Below, piece by piece: positions 39,191-52,080 of a stretch of 64,000 bases of DNA. Origin of the DNA: Pycnopodia helianthoides. Taxonomy: Eukaryota; Echinodermata; Asteroidea; Forcipulatida; Asteriidae. The stretch is from assembly GCA_032158295.1 (NCBI GenBank), contig CM063247.1:11641899-11705898 (forward strand), read 5' to 3'. A program made the position numbers and the translations under genes. The notes beneath the pieces were generated by a model. It made no database searches, was not told the DNA's origin, and saw nothing but the letters and a program-made list of their open reading frames with translations. How positions within the stretch are numbered: position 1 is the first letter of the stretch; each line of letters begins with the position of its first letter.

Positions 39191-40019
39191 CCCCTGAGAA
39201 CCAATTGGGTCAATGCTGACCCGCTAGTTTTTAGAGTGTATGCCTAAGGTTGAAACCAACAGTTGTTTTGATATTGCTATTAATTTTCTTGTGAATAAAT
39301 TCTCGAGATTCGGTTCCATGCCGTTAATAGTAGCAGAACAAATCTCTTAATTTTGTCTAAATTAAGTATTCAAATCTCCTTGAAAATGTTTCATTCCTTT
39401 ATTCCCGTTTATTTCGAGAGTCACCATAATCGAAATAAACAAACAAAACGAAGAGTGCAAACTCCTTGGAGTAACGTAAGCGTTAATTGTGTGCTTTCCA
39501 CGAAAACACGGCCACAGAACTTGATAACAATAATTGTTAAAGGTCATAATGGTGGGCTTGATTATAGTGGATGTGCCCTTCTATTAATGTATAACATGCA
39601 AGCTGATGAGGGTGGGCGTACAATGTTAGATTTAGTTCATAAAATATTCGTTACGAAGCACACAGACTCATGTAGTAGTCAATGTTCTTCCACCCATTAC
39701 GCAAATTAGCTTCCTCGTCCCCGGGGGGACTCATTTGCATTTACGTAATTCCAAATCTCCCACTTGGATCTGTTTCAGTGTTTGTCCCTTGCTTAAAAAA
39801 AGACCTTAATGTTACATTTTTCTTAAGAATAATGTTTCAGACGGTATTATTGTTGGCGTTGGGTGTCAACGAACCCACTGACAAAGCGCACGTGTGTGTT
39901 TTCCTTTAGGGTTTGTTGCTTGTTCGGCTGTTTCTTTCTAACTGTTGTGTTTTTTTACTTGCACTATTTATACCTTTTCTTTCCTTCTGTTTTCCCCCCT
40001 TTGTCATGGATAACTTTTT
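39191..40019. other. No gene recognised
   Basis: Two overlapping short open frames (39353-39709 plus strand, 39362-39547 minus strand) show no family resemblance, no splice context that supports them and no repeat structure. I see nothing else. Confidence 0.3.
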
Positions 40020-40303
40020 AAAAGCACAACATTGGTATTAAAATGTGAAAGTATTGGACTCAATCGGTCATCGCAGTTACGAGAAAATAGTGAAAAACCC
40101 TGTTTTATGTTTGCACAGTTTTCAAACATCGGATTTTATCACCTTGATAAAAACTATTGTTTTACTCATTTTCTAAAAACTATAGCATTTCAAGCAAAAC
40201 TATTTCAAGGGAAGTTTTCCACCATGACCATCTTTATACCATGAGCAAATCTGTGAACATTTATACTTCCAACCTTACCAATGTTGTACACAGTCACCCT
40301 TTA
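40020..40303. mobile_element. Truncated TTAA-type palindromic element
   Basis: The right end TTACCAATGTTGTACACAGT then CACCCTTTAA and the inner CGCAGTTACGAGAAAATAGT match family D. The left end is missing or diverged. Confidence 0.5.
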
Positions 40304-40399
40304 AGCTTCAGAAGACGTAGACGAAAACGTATTTGTGTAACGCTGATCGAAGTGAAATTTCCATAGTGATACACATCGATTATGCCCCCATTCACTCAA

Positions 40400-40757
40400 A
40401 ACACTTCCGGGTCAGAACTGACCCAGATTCTGTGTTAAAATGACCCCGAAATAGGTCAAAATGACGCAGAATCCGAGTAAAAAATCCCATTTTAAAACTG
40501 TAGTTTCCGGGCTAGCCCGACCAGTACGTGGGTCCGGCCCCTGATGGGAGAAGAAACCCAGGGCCCAATTTCATAGAGCTGCTTAAGCACAACAAGTAGC
40601 TAAGCAAAACAAAATTATGCTTACCAGAATAAGGTTACCAGCCAAACTTCCATGTCGCATGTATAATTTCTGACTGGTATCCTGCTGATTTCTGCTTAGA
40701 AGAAAATTGTTGAGCAATATTTTTTGCTTAAGCAGCTCTATGAAATTGGGCCCAGGT
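40400..40757. repeat. Composite repeat, second copy
   Basis: CTTCCGGGTCAGAACTGACC and AAAATGACGCAGAATCC precede a fold-back with arms GGGCCCAATTTCATAGAGCT and AGCTCTATGAAATTGGGCCC. This is the pattern of 38960-39190. Confidence 0.65.
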
Positions 40758-42086
40758 CAATTCTGATCTGGATGTTTTTTGAGTGTTGGAATACTTGGAA
40801 TCCAACGAGTACGAGAACCAGTCTCAAATTATAGACAAAGGCTACAGTCAATATAACAGCTTTTCAACTGAAAAGGATGCAGAGTTAATTGGCAAGCACA
40901 TAAGTATAGCAAGCCATGTGAACCACAGTCACAAGAAATATCCGTTTAGCGGTATATTGGCCGGTAACAATTTCTGCTAAGCAAGCCTTCCCTTTGCTAT
41001 AAAGCTGTGCACTTACACAGCTCTACCCGGGCCACCAATTTGCAGTAGTTTAACACTTACTAAGGAATATATTTGCAGGGTACCATGCGACTGATCTCTC
41101 CCTGAATGTGCGGGGCTTTGCGGCCAACCGATACTCAACTTTTCGAGCAGCTGCTCTATTCGTCGTCAGGAGACCGCTGGACAGATGGGGGTTTAAAGTA
41201 GAAGAGTGTACTGAGACGACGCCTTGCCAATGTAGGATGGTCTATCACACGTGACTGATGAGTGGGTTACCCTCCTCGCTACCCCCTCTCCCTCCTCTCT
41301 AAAAGTAGATCCACTGTTCCAGTGTTCCCGCCCTCACGTTTCAGCGCACTCCATCAACTCAGCATTCGGTCTTTACGCCTCATGACACTTTTCTACTTAA
41401 GTCCCATCGTTCTCCTGACTACAAACAGGACATCTGTTCGAAATCTGGAGTGGCGGCTCTTCTCAGAACCACGCATTATTAAAACGAGAGATGGTGCCGC
41501 CACAATCCCAATTTCTTGATGACTATCAACCACGTCATGCAAACCTTTTCCGTGTGTGGTTTGAGCGTTAAGACTGAAATACACTCAGATCGAGGAACTT
41601 CAAATTCGACTTGCTTGGTTGCGGGAACGGCTTGCAATCTCCATTAGAAAGAGAGAAAGAAAAAAACTATGTCCCTTGTGGTTTATTACTTGATAGCAAA
41701 CGTTTTCATCAACTTTACATTTGACCTTTAACCGAGTCAGTAAATACCTTGTAAAACGTCAACTTATTGCTCTGAAGTGATTGCATGAGAATCGTTTCAC
41801 GCATGCTTATGTCATTCGTTTCTTGGTCATTCCATTTTTATCGTGTAGTGAAAAAAAAAGTTCATTATAATTTTTTTTTTTTAGAGCCGATGTTTGCTCT
41901 GTGGAACCCTTAAATATTCCACTCCACTTTGTGACGGAGAACCCCATCATAAGAAAACACTTTCTTTTAGAACAATCTGATTTTCTAATACCTGTAAACA
42001 TTTCGTGGACGTTTGTAAGTCCAGATTGTTGTCTCAATACCCTGCAGTGGATAGTCATCTTTCGTTCTCTGGTCCACACTTGATTC
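40758..42086. other. Intergenic, one repeat-like block at about 41120-41180
   Basis: CTCAACTTTTCGAGCAGCTG and CGTCGTCAGGAGACCG at 41131-41176 are similar to the complement of 42601-42645 (CAGTCTCCTGACGATGACTA). This marks an interspersed repeat. An open frame after the AG at 41079 is therefore not taken as an exon. Confidence 0.4.
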
Positions 42087-42438
42087 TTAAAGGGTGTTGT
42101 ACACCATTGGTAAGGTTAAAAGTATAAATGTTCACAGATTTGCACATACCTTACACGGTATGAAGATGGTCATGGTGGAAAACTTCCCTTGAAACAATTT
42201 TGCTTGAAATGCTATAGTTTTTAGGAAATGAGTAAAACAATTAGTCTTTATCACGGTGATAGTTTCCATTGTTTAAAAACAGTGAACACATAAAAGAGGG
42301 TTTTTCACTATTTCTCGTAACTGCGATGACCGATTGAGCTTAAACTTTCACGTGTTTGTTATTTCATGTATGTTTTAGGTCACATACAGTGCAGATACTG
42401 GTCTTTCACAATTACCAATGTTGTACATTGTGCTTTAA
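42087..42438. mobile_element. TTAA-flanked palindromic MITE, family D, with a partial family C copy after it
   Basis: The left end TTAAAGGGTGTTGTACACCA pairs with a right end CCAATGTTGTACATTGTGCT before TTAA. Immediately after it a fragment AAAGGAAGTGGATACTTTTA starts. A related half-copy of family C continues at about 42967-43107. Confidence 0.6.
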
Positions 42439-43129
42439 AGGAAGTGGATACTTTTAGTAATTACTCAAGAAATATGATTGGAGGGCTCAGAGTTATTGTG
42501 TGGGTTGCCCATTGTGTGTGAGTGCCCTGTGTAGTGGGCAGAGCAGTGACTGACTCTACACTGAAACCTCTGAATCCTTATAAATAGTCCAGCATGTCTT
42601 ACTCTCTTCAGTCTCCTGACGATGACTAGAGCAAGCTATTCGAAACGTTGAGACCAAAAAGAACCCACTCCGCGGCAGTGCAGTTAATTATGAGAAGTCC
42701 CCCCGATCCACAAAGCTAAAGTAGTAGTCCAGGCCGATTTCCTACCTCCCGCCCAGGTAGTAGTTAATAAGCAGGACAGTTCTTCTCAGAACTAAGAAGT
42801 CTCCCGAATTCCGAAAATCTACTCCGCGGTAGTAGAATAAATAGCAAGACAAGTTCTCTAAAGAACGAAATCTACACAGCAAAGTAGATATTTATACACA
42901 TGGTGTTACCGCAAACCGAATATATATTGATACCTCACCATGCAATGCCTCAAAACCCATACACTCAAGAAACAAATCACCATAAAAACTTACTTGGTAA
43001 AGGAGCACCTGAGAGCTGCTGATAGTATAAAACATTGCGAGAAACGACTCCCTCTGAAGTAATGTAGTTTTTGAGAAAGTGGTATTTTCTCGATAAAATA
43101 TTTGAATCAGAGAAAGGCTTCAAGCTGTG

Positions 43130-43290
43130 GTGTTTCTGGTCATCGGAGTGTGGGTTCGAGTCCCGGTCGTGGCACTTGTGTCCTTGAACAAGATCCATTG
43201 TAAATTGCTTTCTCCTTTGGATATTAAGCCGTAGCTCCCGTGTACTATAGGATTGGTAGTGCACGTAAAAGAACCACCAAAACTTTTTAT
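43130..43290 (+). mobile_element. SINE fragment
   Basis: GTGTGGGTTCGAGTCCCGGT, CACTTGTGTCCTTGAACAAG and GTGCACGTAAAAGAACC match the SINE family. The head is missing. Confidence 0.5.
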
Positions 43291-43600
43291 GGAACAGATT
43301 GGGTTAACCTCTGTGTTTATGGCTCACTTTGCTTACATGTTTCCCAAGGCTTGCGAGTTACAGTGATTTAGTTCACTTATGAGGCATTCTTGGTTTCATT
43401 ACCGGAAATATATAATAAGAATAATAAATAATTAACAACATCCCTGGAAAAAAAATGTACGAGCCTGTTTTTATTGTTTTCACTGAACGGCGACCGATGC
43501 ACAAACGACATTTTCCAGATTGTTAGGATGGTGTTTATTGAAAATGAAAGAAGGAAATGAATTTACCGTAAAAAAGAAAAGAAAAAACATCAACAACAAA

Positions 43601-43975
43601 CAACAAACAAACAAACAAACAAACAAAAACAAACAAACAAACAAACAAACAAACAAACAAACAAACAAACAAACAAACAAACAAACAAACAAACAAACAA
43701 ACAAACAAACAAACAAACAAACAAAACAAACAAACAAACAAACAAACAAACAAACAAACAAACAAACAAACAAACAAACAAACAAACAAACAAACAAACA
43801 AACAAACAAACAAACAAACAAACAAACAAACAAACAAACAAACAAACAAACAAACAAACAAACAAACAAACAAACAAAACAAACAAACAAACAAACAAAC
43901 AAACAAACAAACAAACAAACAAACAAACAAACAAACAAACAAACAAACAAACAAACAAACAAACAAACAAACAAC
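43601..43975. repeat. (CAAA)n microsatellite, about 370 bp
   Basis: A nearly pure CAAA run with two or three slips (AAAACAAA). The long FVCL and TNKQ open frames over it are artefacts of a 4-bp repeat read through 12-bp cycles. Confidence 0.95.
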
Positions 43976-44253
43976 AAAAAACACCCCAACAAACAAACAA
44001 ACAGAAACACTTTTAACACCCCAACAAACAAACAACAACAAACAAACTTTACCTTTAATGTAAAGCAGTCTAATACGCAGTATCGTAAATAAACTCTTGA
44101 TAACTTCTGAAACTTCTCCAAAGCGATTATTTTCTTCTTGATGATCACTGGGAGGTGCCTCCTTTTTCTTAGATGACCAATTCAACTCATGGGATGAACT
44201 GGCCATATCAAGTTTGTGAGAACGGCCTCTCGCCATCACCAATATCCCAACAA

Positions 44254-44308
<55 letters not shown>
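44254..44308. repeat. (ATC)n microsatellite
   Basis: About 18 uninterrupted CAT/ATC units. Confidence 0.95.
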
Positions 44309-45150
44309 TGACCATCACTTGGTGAATGTCTATTGCAGATGTGCCCACATGTGGACTTTGATTCAAAAAATCACCAACTGCAGTCAAACCCTTCTTTCAG
44401 CTCATCTTACTTTCAAATCCGTCACGAACCGCGAGAAGTGACCTAGTTCCTCCATTAAATAATAAACTGTACCATTGAGGACAGGCCGAGGACCTGTTTT
44501 GCAGTGTATTTGAAATGGCAATCTGAAAGTGATTACCCTGGTTGTCTTGCGCAATCAATTCGTCTGAAGTGTTTTAATTTGTTCGACAGTACTGGGTGAC
44601 GACACGCCCCTACACACCAATTGCCTGAACATTCTGAACGCGTATTATTGGTCAGCAATAGACTGCAGAAAGGATGGACTTAAAGTAGGCGGTCCACACG
44701 TCAGCGTTCAACTAATACTGCTATACAAGTTTGAGTTATTACAAGATGAAAAATGAATTGAGTTCGAGAATGGGGCTGCACTGTGGCGCAGCAGCGGCGT
44801 GTTCAGACGCTGTACCAGTACTAAAGTTTAGATACCAACGAAAGACATCGAAACGGCAAAGGTGACTGGAGATGACCGTTTCAAAAAATCTCCCATTAGT
44901 GTTTACAAAATGGCGGACCAACAGGACAGATAGAGACGTAACTTGCTTGAGCAAGGTCTGTAGTTTCGTGCTTAATTTCACAGTGCATGCTTCAGATGTT
45001 TTTCTTATTTTTCCGAAGACGAAGTAGTGTGACTAAACTTGTTCCCGTCTAGACCATGTGCAGAATTCCACCCGCATTCTTCTTTAAGAATAAACATCGG
45101 ACGTGGAACAGATTAAAACCTTGAGTTTCGTAGATTTGTCTCCACAAATT
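44309..45150. other. No gene recognised
   Basis: Unique-looking sequence. The 80-codon minus-strand frame at 44739-44981 has no family signature or splice support. Confidence 0.3.
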
Positions 45151-45228
45151 ACCCTGCCACGGGTCAATCTTGACCCTTCCACGGGTCAATTTTGACCTTT
45201 CACGGGTAAATTTCGACCATTCTGCAAG
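45151..45228. repeat. Tandem GGGTCAAxxTTGACC palindromes, first array
   Basis: Units CACGGGTCAATCTTGACCCT, CACGGGTCAATTTTGACC and CACGGGTAAATTTCGACC are spaced by 22-24 bp. Each unit is an inverted repeat of GGGTCA. Confidence 0.7.
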
Positions 45229-45779
45229 AAGTTCGGGCAGGGGGTATTCATCTGTACGGCAAGGAGTTAACCGCTATGGCATTCCATTACTTTTCATTTG
45301 TGTACAGCCACACCCGTAATGTTTGTGACTGTGTAGTTCTATACCCAGTGAGCAGTCTCATGCCACCCGTCTCTGTTTGAAGTTTGAGGACAGCAACGAA
45401 GTTAATAATGAACATACTTCATGGGAATTAACTTAGGTTATGATCATGTCTACACAGAAGAACAGGTACACTTCAGACGTTATGCTTGTGGTAGTTCAGT
45501 ATTCTTTTAATAAGTGTACAATAGTACGAGACTTGGGCCAAAGACCCTCCCGAGCGAAAAAATCGAACTTCTTTTCCTTTATCACTCTTTCCCATCTCCT
45601 TTTATACTCTTGCCGCTCCTCATTCTCACTCGTCACATTATTCATCCGCTCATCATACATTGCCTCATTTACTCGCAGTTACTCTGTCTTCCACACTTGA
45701 CCCGGAGTGGGGTTAAAATAGATCCAGATAAGGGTTTATAATCAACCCGGAGAAGGTTTCCTGACACAGGAAACTCCGG

Positions 45780-46010
45780 TCAGATACCGGATCGTGTTGA
45801 TCTTCCCTCGGGTCAATTTCTTCCCTTCCACGGGTCAATCTCGACCCTGCCACGGGTCAATCTCGACCCTTTTGCGGGTCAATCTTGACTCTTCCTCGGG
45901 TCAATTGACCCGGCCAGGGGTCAATCTCGACCGTTCCACGGGTCAATTCTGACCTTTCACTGGTCAATTTCGACCATTCCGCAGGTCAATTTTGACCCTC
46001 TTGACCCCAG
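45780..46010. repeat. Tandem GGGTCAAxxxxGACCC palindromes, second array
   Basis: About nine units of CACGGGTCAATCTCGACCCT type, with a perfect GGGTCAATTGACCC at about 45899. The unit is the same as in the array 550 bp to the left. Confidence 0.75.
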
Positions 46011-48639
46011 GCTATTCCAGGTGCACTCTCCATCCATTAACCTGCTTCTCGTTCCCTTCATTACACAACCTCTCCTAAGTAGTGTGCAGATATTAAATAG
46101 TATTAGGTATGTTCACTTGTGATTTTATTAGTACAACCTCTATAATAGTTTCAATATGCATTGTATACCGTGTAAAATAAATATCCATACATATTTCAGC
46201 TAGTTATAATAATTACAATATTATTATGGCTTTACACACCAAAAGCTATCATGATACTATTTAAAATACGACCGGAAACATCCCGTTAAATTGGTGTTTT
46301 ATGTACACAAGTTCTAATTTACACTACTAACTGTTCTATTAACCATGTGCTCGGGCGAAAGGGCCCCGGAATAGGCACAACAATCATACACTTCCAACAG
46401 GCGTTCAGACAATCGGGCCAGCGTTTATGTTAATCGTTTCAAATTTTGCTCATATATTATTGACTATATTAATTTATTCAAGTAAATCATGATACGGTTC
46501 ATAGAAATGCCCTAAATTTTTAAAGTTTTTTTTTTTTTTTTTTTTTAGCACAGCCCAATTTCATATTGTCATAACTTGTGGTGTCAATATTTTCATACCG
46601 ACAAAAAGTAGTTCGTGGATTCATTTTGTACGTTTGTGTAATATGCGGTGAATATTAGTAGGAGATGGTACGCGAGCAACTCAGGTAAACTTTCAGGCCT
46701 GCGACTGCAACCGACTTACCGATTCCCCGGCCGGTTGAATCCTCATGCTGCAGAGAGGTTTTTTGTCCTATAAAACGGGCTAATTGTACCAGGGCTAAAT
46801 CATTCCTCGAAGCAGATTGTTTTTTTATGATATGTATTTATGAGTAACTGCGTTGGGCTGATCATACAAAATTATGGATGAATACCACGTTGTTGGAAAT
46901 GTTTTTGTGTCTGTAGATCACCATTAGCATATGGACGGACGAGAGTATTAACGGTCATGTTTACAGTGAACTATCGACACTTTCGACAAAAGTTGGCAAC
47001 CCATTTGAATTTTCGAGGCAACCCACTTTTGGTGTGATCCTTTGTGTGCGATACGTTGGTCTACAAGATGTGTTATACCATAGAGTAAGGTGTCCTTACT
47101 CTATGGTTATACTAACAGTGGATTCATGATGAGTGCACTGTCGCAGAATGTAACCACGAGGTGCAATCTGGATTGTTCCATTTCACGACGCTAAACCGAG
47201 TGAAATGGAAAAGCCAGATTTCACGGAGATATTCGTTTTATAATTAACTCACAATTATCCTAGTCATTTGAGTCTGTCCCCCCCCCCCCCACCTACAGTA
47301 AACACAACACAGATACACCAGCTCGTCCACACAACACTCTAAACCCCTCTTTTGTTTAACCTTCTAAACAACGTCGACGACTCCGTGTTGACACCAACCT
47401 TTTCCGCCGTGACACGACCTTCCCTCACTTGGACAAACGGGCGGGGAACGATTAGTTTGGAAACGACGCGACGCTTCGCCAATTACCTGTATAGACCTTT
47501 CTTTTGTTGATAAACAAACCGCGCTGGTTGGCATGGAAGGCCGAATGTTAGCAAAACATTCAATCGTGTTAACAGATGTTCCAACAAAATTCAACATTTT
47601 CTGCAAACGTTCAATTAAGTAAAGTACCTCTCATGATTGGTTGCTTTGTTTCCAACAAATTCAACACTATTTTTGAACATTTGTGTAACATTGTTAAAAA
47701 CTGTGGCTATCTGTTTTTGTTTTGCATTTGGCTTTCCATAGTTTTCCGACCTCGGTTGGCAAAAACTCGGGCTGTGACGTTGCAAAAGAAAGGTCTATTG
47801 GAATTTGGAGCGTCGCGGCAGTGAACATGGTACAAATTTACGATGACACGTGACGTGCATTCCACCAATCAAATGACAAAGATTTTTGTGTGCGGTATAT
47901 AATATAATATTTGGAATAGTAGTCGTGGGTAGTATCTTTGGAATTAAACAGATCGTATTCAGCAACAGCCAGTGATGTATTCTTGATACTGTGCAGCATT
48001 GTGGTAATGTGCAAGTCGAACCCCGTTTTAACTTGGAGCGTATAGTGCATTTTCAAGTGCAACTTTTCTAATAATGCAATATTTGTGTCATCAAAAGTTA
48101 ACACCTACAAAAAAGAACTACAAAAAACCCTTCTTTGGTTTTGAGTGCTGTGGATCTGGAGTAAAGGTCTATATCGTAATGGGCTGTTTCGCAGTGCTGC
48201 AAAGTGTTTATTTCCACTCAGAAAATGAAGGGAAGATCGTCTGCTGTACCTTTTGTGAAAAGTAGCTAAACAACTGTTTTAATTGTGTACACCTTCAACT
48301 TAACTTAAGGCAAACAGATAGGCTTTGGGCTATGTACTCTTGACTCTGAGTGAATATTTTGACGTGTACACGCGGTACTTGCACTTATATTGTGTTTAAT
48401 ATCTTGCAGTCGTCATCCTAGAAAGTGTTTAAATAGTGGTGAGCTTGCGAGTACAGCCATGGAATCTGAACTTAAGTATTAGGATTTGTGGGAGATAGTC
48501 TCTCGGAAAATTATGTATAAATACACAACTCCACTCCTCTCTAAAGGGGGCGTAACCCGTTTCATCTTTCAGTGTGGCAGGATCTCTGTTCATGATACTT
48601 CATAGAGATAGAGTTTTTAAAATTTTATTCTGTGCTGCT
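46011..48639. other. No gene recognised
   Basis: AT-rich intergenic sequence downstream of the GPCR gene. It holds a poly-T run at 46526-46547, a short hairpin at 47086-47107 (GAGTAAGG/CCTTACTC) and several fragmented open frames without family signatures. It may contain the GPCR 3' UTR. Confidence 0.3.
48624..48629 (-). terminator. AATAAA hexamer just after the GPCR stop codon
   Basis: The hexamer lies 11 bases past the stop, which is very close for a polyadenylation signal. A longer 3' UTR to the left is equally possible. Confidence 0.25.
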
Positions 48640-50891
48640 CTAGACACATTTCTCAGCTGTCCCATGACGACTGTCCAGTTCCATCACGTGATAGTTCCCA
48701 GACACGCCCGTGGTGGTGCCCAATCTGGTCGACGACGCGTAGGTCACGGGTGGATACGGGTAGTTATTGGATGACGTCGTGGACCGCCTGCTGATGCGGC
48801 GGCCGCGCAGGTTGAACCGCCTGCCCCAGCACTCGAAGCAACCGGGGAAATGCCGCCTGAAGTCCACGGTGAACATCCCGTAGACGATGGGGTCGATGCA
48901 CACGTTGGAGAAGCCGAGTGCGAGCATGAGGTGCTTCAGCCATTGCGGTGTGGACTTTCCGAGTTCGGGGTTGGCGTGCGTGATAGCGCCCTCAATCCAC
49001 ATTGGAGTCCAGCATACTATGAACGCGGTGACGATCGCACCCGTCATCTTGAGCGCCCTAACGCGGGCCTTAGGGAGGGTGTCGACGCCGGAGCGACGAA
49101 GCTGCATTCGGTTGCCATTGTTACCGGAATCTACAAAGAAATAAAACAACATTTAGTAAACAACTTATTTACAACTCTTTCCTGTTGCTAGTTAGAAATG
49201 AAGATACTAACTAATTGGGAAAGGCACTGGCTGACAACGCGTCTGGAAATGAGACTAACCTTGCAGGTGGTGAAAAAATCTACTCTCGCGAATAAATTAA
49301 AAAGATTTGCAATTTCTATACATTATTACACCGTTATGGACTTTATATGTGTTAAGATCAGCGGCATGCAGTGTATGCAACCAGCAGGACAAGCTGTTTC
49401 GGAACTAACTTATCTCAGATAGTGGAGATAATTACGAGACCCGCCCCCTGATCCACAAATCTAATTACGCGCCAAAAGGTAATTTGCGGGACAAATTTTC
49501 ATCAGAGCTATGCTCTACTCACAGAAAAACTACGACAACCAGGACTTTACCGCAAGCCGAAATTCAATACAAAACCACAAATGTACCTGTCTAGCGTTAC
49601 AATGCGACACATAAACATGTCGAGCATTACAATACGATACATAAAACTGTCGAGCACTACAATACGACACATAAACCTGTCCAGCATTACAATACGACAC
49701 ATAAAACTGTCGAGCACTACAGTACGACACTTATACCTGTCGAGCCTACACAGTCCGTACTTACAGCTGCGGATGGTGCTGTTGCCAAAGATTTTGACAA
49801 CGATGGAAGTGTAGCAGCCAATGATCAACGCCAGCGGTACGAAGTACGTGGTGCACATGACGAACCAATGGTACAGGTTCCAGACTACGGGGAAGTTAGC
49901 GCTGAACCCGTAGTCAACACACTGAGTGAAGTCTGGGTTACTCTGCGGTGACATCACTTGATGGATAAGAAGCTGCGTATAGAACGGGGACCAAATGACA
50001 ACTAAACTATTTAATGCAAAGAACATGGTTGTTGAAAATACAAGTATTGTAAAGTTCATACAAGTTCACCAAATCTCCAGTGAAAAATATGGTTATTAAA
50101 AGTATGAAAAGCAGAAAAAAGGGTTTTTATAGTCATAAAATCAAATTGCTAAATAAAATTGCGCAATTGAAATAAGTGTGCACACGAACGTGTAAGAAAA
50201 GGTTGTGCATGTAGTATATATAGAATGGATGTGTACGGAGTTGGGTTTTTTCGTGGTGGTAGTGTCTTTCTGTTTATCTGTTCTGCTTATGCTGTTGTTA
50301 TTTATGTTGAAGGTTTTTTTTGTTTTTTTGTTTACATACCTGAGGAATACTTGCAATGATACACGCTGTCCAAGCAAACCGGAGCATAATCTTACACCTC
50401 ATATCTGCCTGCCGGACGCTAAGCGGGAATACAATTGAGGCAAACCGGTCTAGGCTTATGACGATGAGAATGAACGGCGACGCATACGTTCCCACCATGG
50501 CAATGTACATGGCGGAACGGCACATGACGTCACCGGCGTACCACTGGTAGGTAATAATCCATATGAAAAACAGTGGGATGTTGAAGAAAGTGATCATGAG
50601 ATCGGCTATAGTCAGGTGCATGATGAGCAGATTGACCCTGGACTTCCTCCGGCGTCCCTTGATGAGACTACACAGCACTGCGGAATTGCCTATTGTGGAG
50701 ACTACGAATATGATGCCGTAAAGAATCAGCCGTATTAAGTAATCGTCATACATGTAAGCATCCGAATAGTAGACGGTCTGATTGCCCTCAGACGTCGGTG
50801 CCGGCTTAGTGGAGTTGGTGTAGGTATCGTTCACTTCCAACGTCTCGTAGATGTAAGTGATCAAAGTTGGACCGACTACTGTGGTCGCCAT
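48640..50891 (-). CDS. Rhodopsin-class neuropeptide GPCR, GnRH/corazonin receptor-like (three exons, about 427 aa)
   Basis: Exons in transcript order: 50891-50336, 50001-49765, 49130-48640 (TAG). The start is the ATG in strong context (ACACCATGG); upstream codons in frame use no ATG. The extracellular N-terminus has three glycosylation sequons (NDT, NST, NQT). TM1 carries GNSAVL, TM2 HLTIADL, TM3 ends SLDRF in place of DRY, TM4 ends IASIPQ, TM5 is YFVPLALIIGCYTSIVV, TM6 VCWTPMW and TM7 CIDPIVYG. A DPxxY in TM7 and IPQVF after TM4 are typical of the GnRH/corazonin/AKH receptor group. The disulphide cysteines are VMCRS (C124) and FTQCVDY. The first donor is best placed at TAT|GTAAAC, because the stronger CAG|GTATGT breaks the frame. 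The peptide ligand cannot be read from sequence. Confidence 0.82.
49577..49745. repeat. Tandem repeat, about 30-bp unit, in GPCR intron 2
   Basis: About five units of the form CGAGCATTACAATACGACAC plus ATAAAACTGT. The unit is a multiple of three, so the frame runs open past the exon 2 donor; that extension is not coding. Confidence 0.8.
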
Positions 50892-51701
50892 GGTGTTTAG
50901 AGAAATGCACGAGTTTATCGAGAGCTGGACCGTGGACAAAGCGAGGTATGAAGTGAATTCCTTCCGGGAGTTCAAGACGTTCGATGAGCAACTGGTGATC
51001 CTATCTAGGAGTGTTCAGTACACATCGTCAGATATTCACAGCGCGAATGATCCGAGCCAGTGAGTCCAAGGTATTTGTAGACTGGTAGGCTCTGGCCGAG
51101 AGAGGGCGGGCGATATGACGTCCTCCCCCTTCCGCCCGCATCGAAGTGCATTCCCCCGAGGTCATTCACCTGTCATTTAGCTTGGACAATCTGCAATAGA
51201 GACCAACATTATCACAATAGTATGAATATAAACATATAATTACGCAGTGTAAGCGGCCCTTATGAAATACACTCAACTTTAACTCTCCAGGGAAGCACGT
51301 GTACGTCTCAGCAAATCACTAACTAGGGCATAACTCTCTTAATGTTTTACCCCGTCTTTCCAAATACTCCAATTCCATTGTATTTCACATCAGTTCAAAG
51401 GATCCACTTGGAAAATTGTACTCCCAATTTTTTCAGCCATCACACTGCATGGTTTTCCCCATTCTGTTTTATATTAAAATAATGTTAATATCATGACACA
51501 CAAAACTTATTTTTGCAAGTTAATCGCACTAAAATATTTATAGACCTGAACACTGGAATACTCCACAAGGAAGTTTTTAAATGTTGTAAAACAGTTGCAA
51601 GCCTAATAAATTACGATGTCAAACAACAAGATACACGTGATCCAAGTCGACTATAATTCAAACACCGCGGGTGTTTCCCGATTTAAGGGAATGATTCGCG
51701 T
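50892..51701. other. Upstream flank of the GPCR gene, no other gene seen
   Basis: Probably contains the 5' UTR and promoter, but I found no convincing TATA box. The plus-strand frame at 50857-51063 is a shadow of the GPCR first exon. Confidence 0.35.
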
Positions 51702-52080
51702 TTAAAGGAACATTACAGAATTGGTAAGAAAAAAACTTGTAAAATATACTTTTTTGATCACAGATTTACATAAAACTTACACGGTCTAATTATGATGATA
51801 GTAGTAATCATCCCTTGAAATATTTCTGTCTGAAATGCCATATTTGATGAGAAATGAATAAACTAATTTTCCGATTGGAGTTTATCGCTCAGTGAGCGTT
51901 TTATTCATTTGTTGAATCTATGTGATTTCGTGCAAAATGTGTAATCGGTTTTTCACTATTTTCTCGTGACCCAGATGGCTGATCGATCTCAAACTTCTAC
52001 AGATTTGTCAGTTTATGTATATGGTGGATTACATAAAGTGCTTACACTGCCAGCAACTGTTTTGTTAGCAACAACCAATG
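51702..52080. mobile_element. TTAA MITE, family A, 3' end damaged
   Basis: The left end TTAAAGGAACATTACAGAAT and the body match the family A copies. The right terminal repeat is replaced after GCAACAACCAATGAGG, so one end is truncated. Confidence 0.7.

Noticed and set aside
41080..41252. Open frame after a TTTGCAG acceptor (RGFAANRYSTFRAAALFVV)
   Set aside because: Overlaps an interspersed repeat also present inverted near 42601-42645, and no neighbouring exon fits.
43480..44242. Long open frames of FVCL or TNKQ repeats on both strands
   Set aside because: They are produced by the (CAAA)n microsatellite, which has no stop codons in these frames; there is no real gene signature.
49530..49764. 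Continuation of GPCR exon 2 past its donor (repeats of CRIVMLDRFM type)
   Set aside because: It is a 30-bp tandem repeat in the intron; the GTAAGT donor and the exon 3 frame make the shorter exon correct.
50892..50975. N-terminal extension of the GPCR frame
   Set aside because: It begins at a TTG, not an ATG; the first real ATG in strong context is at 50891.
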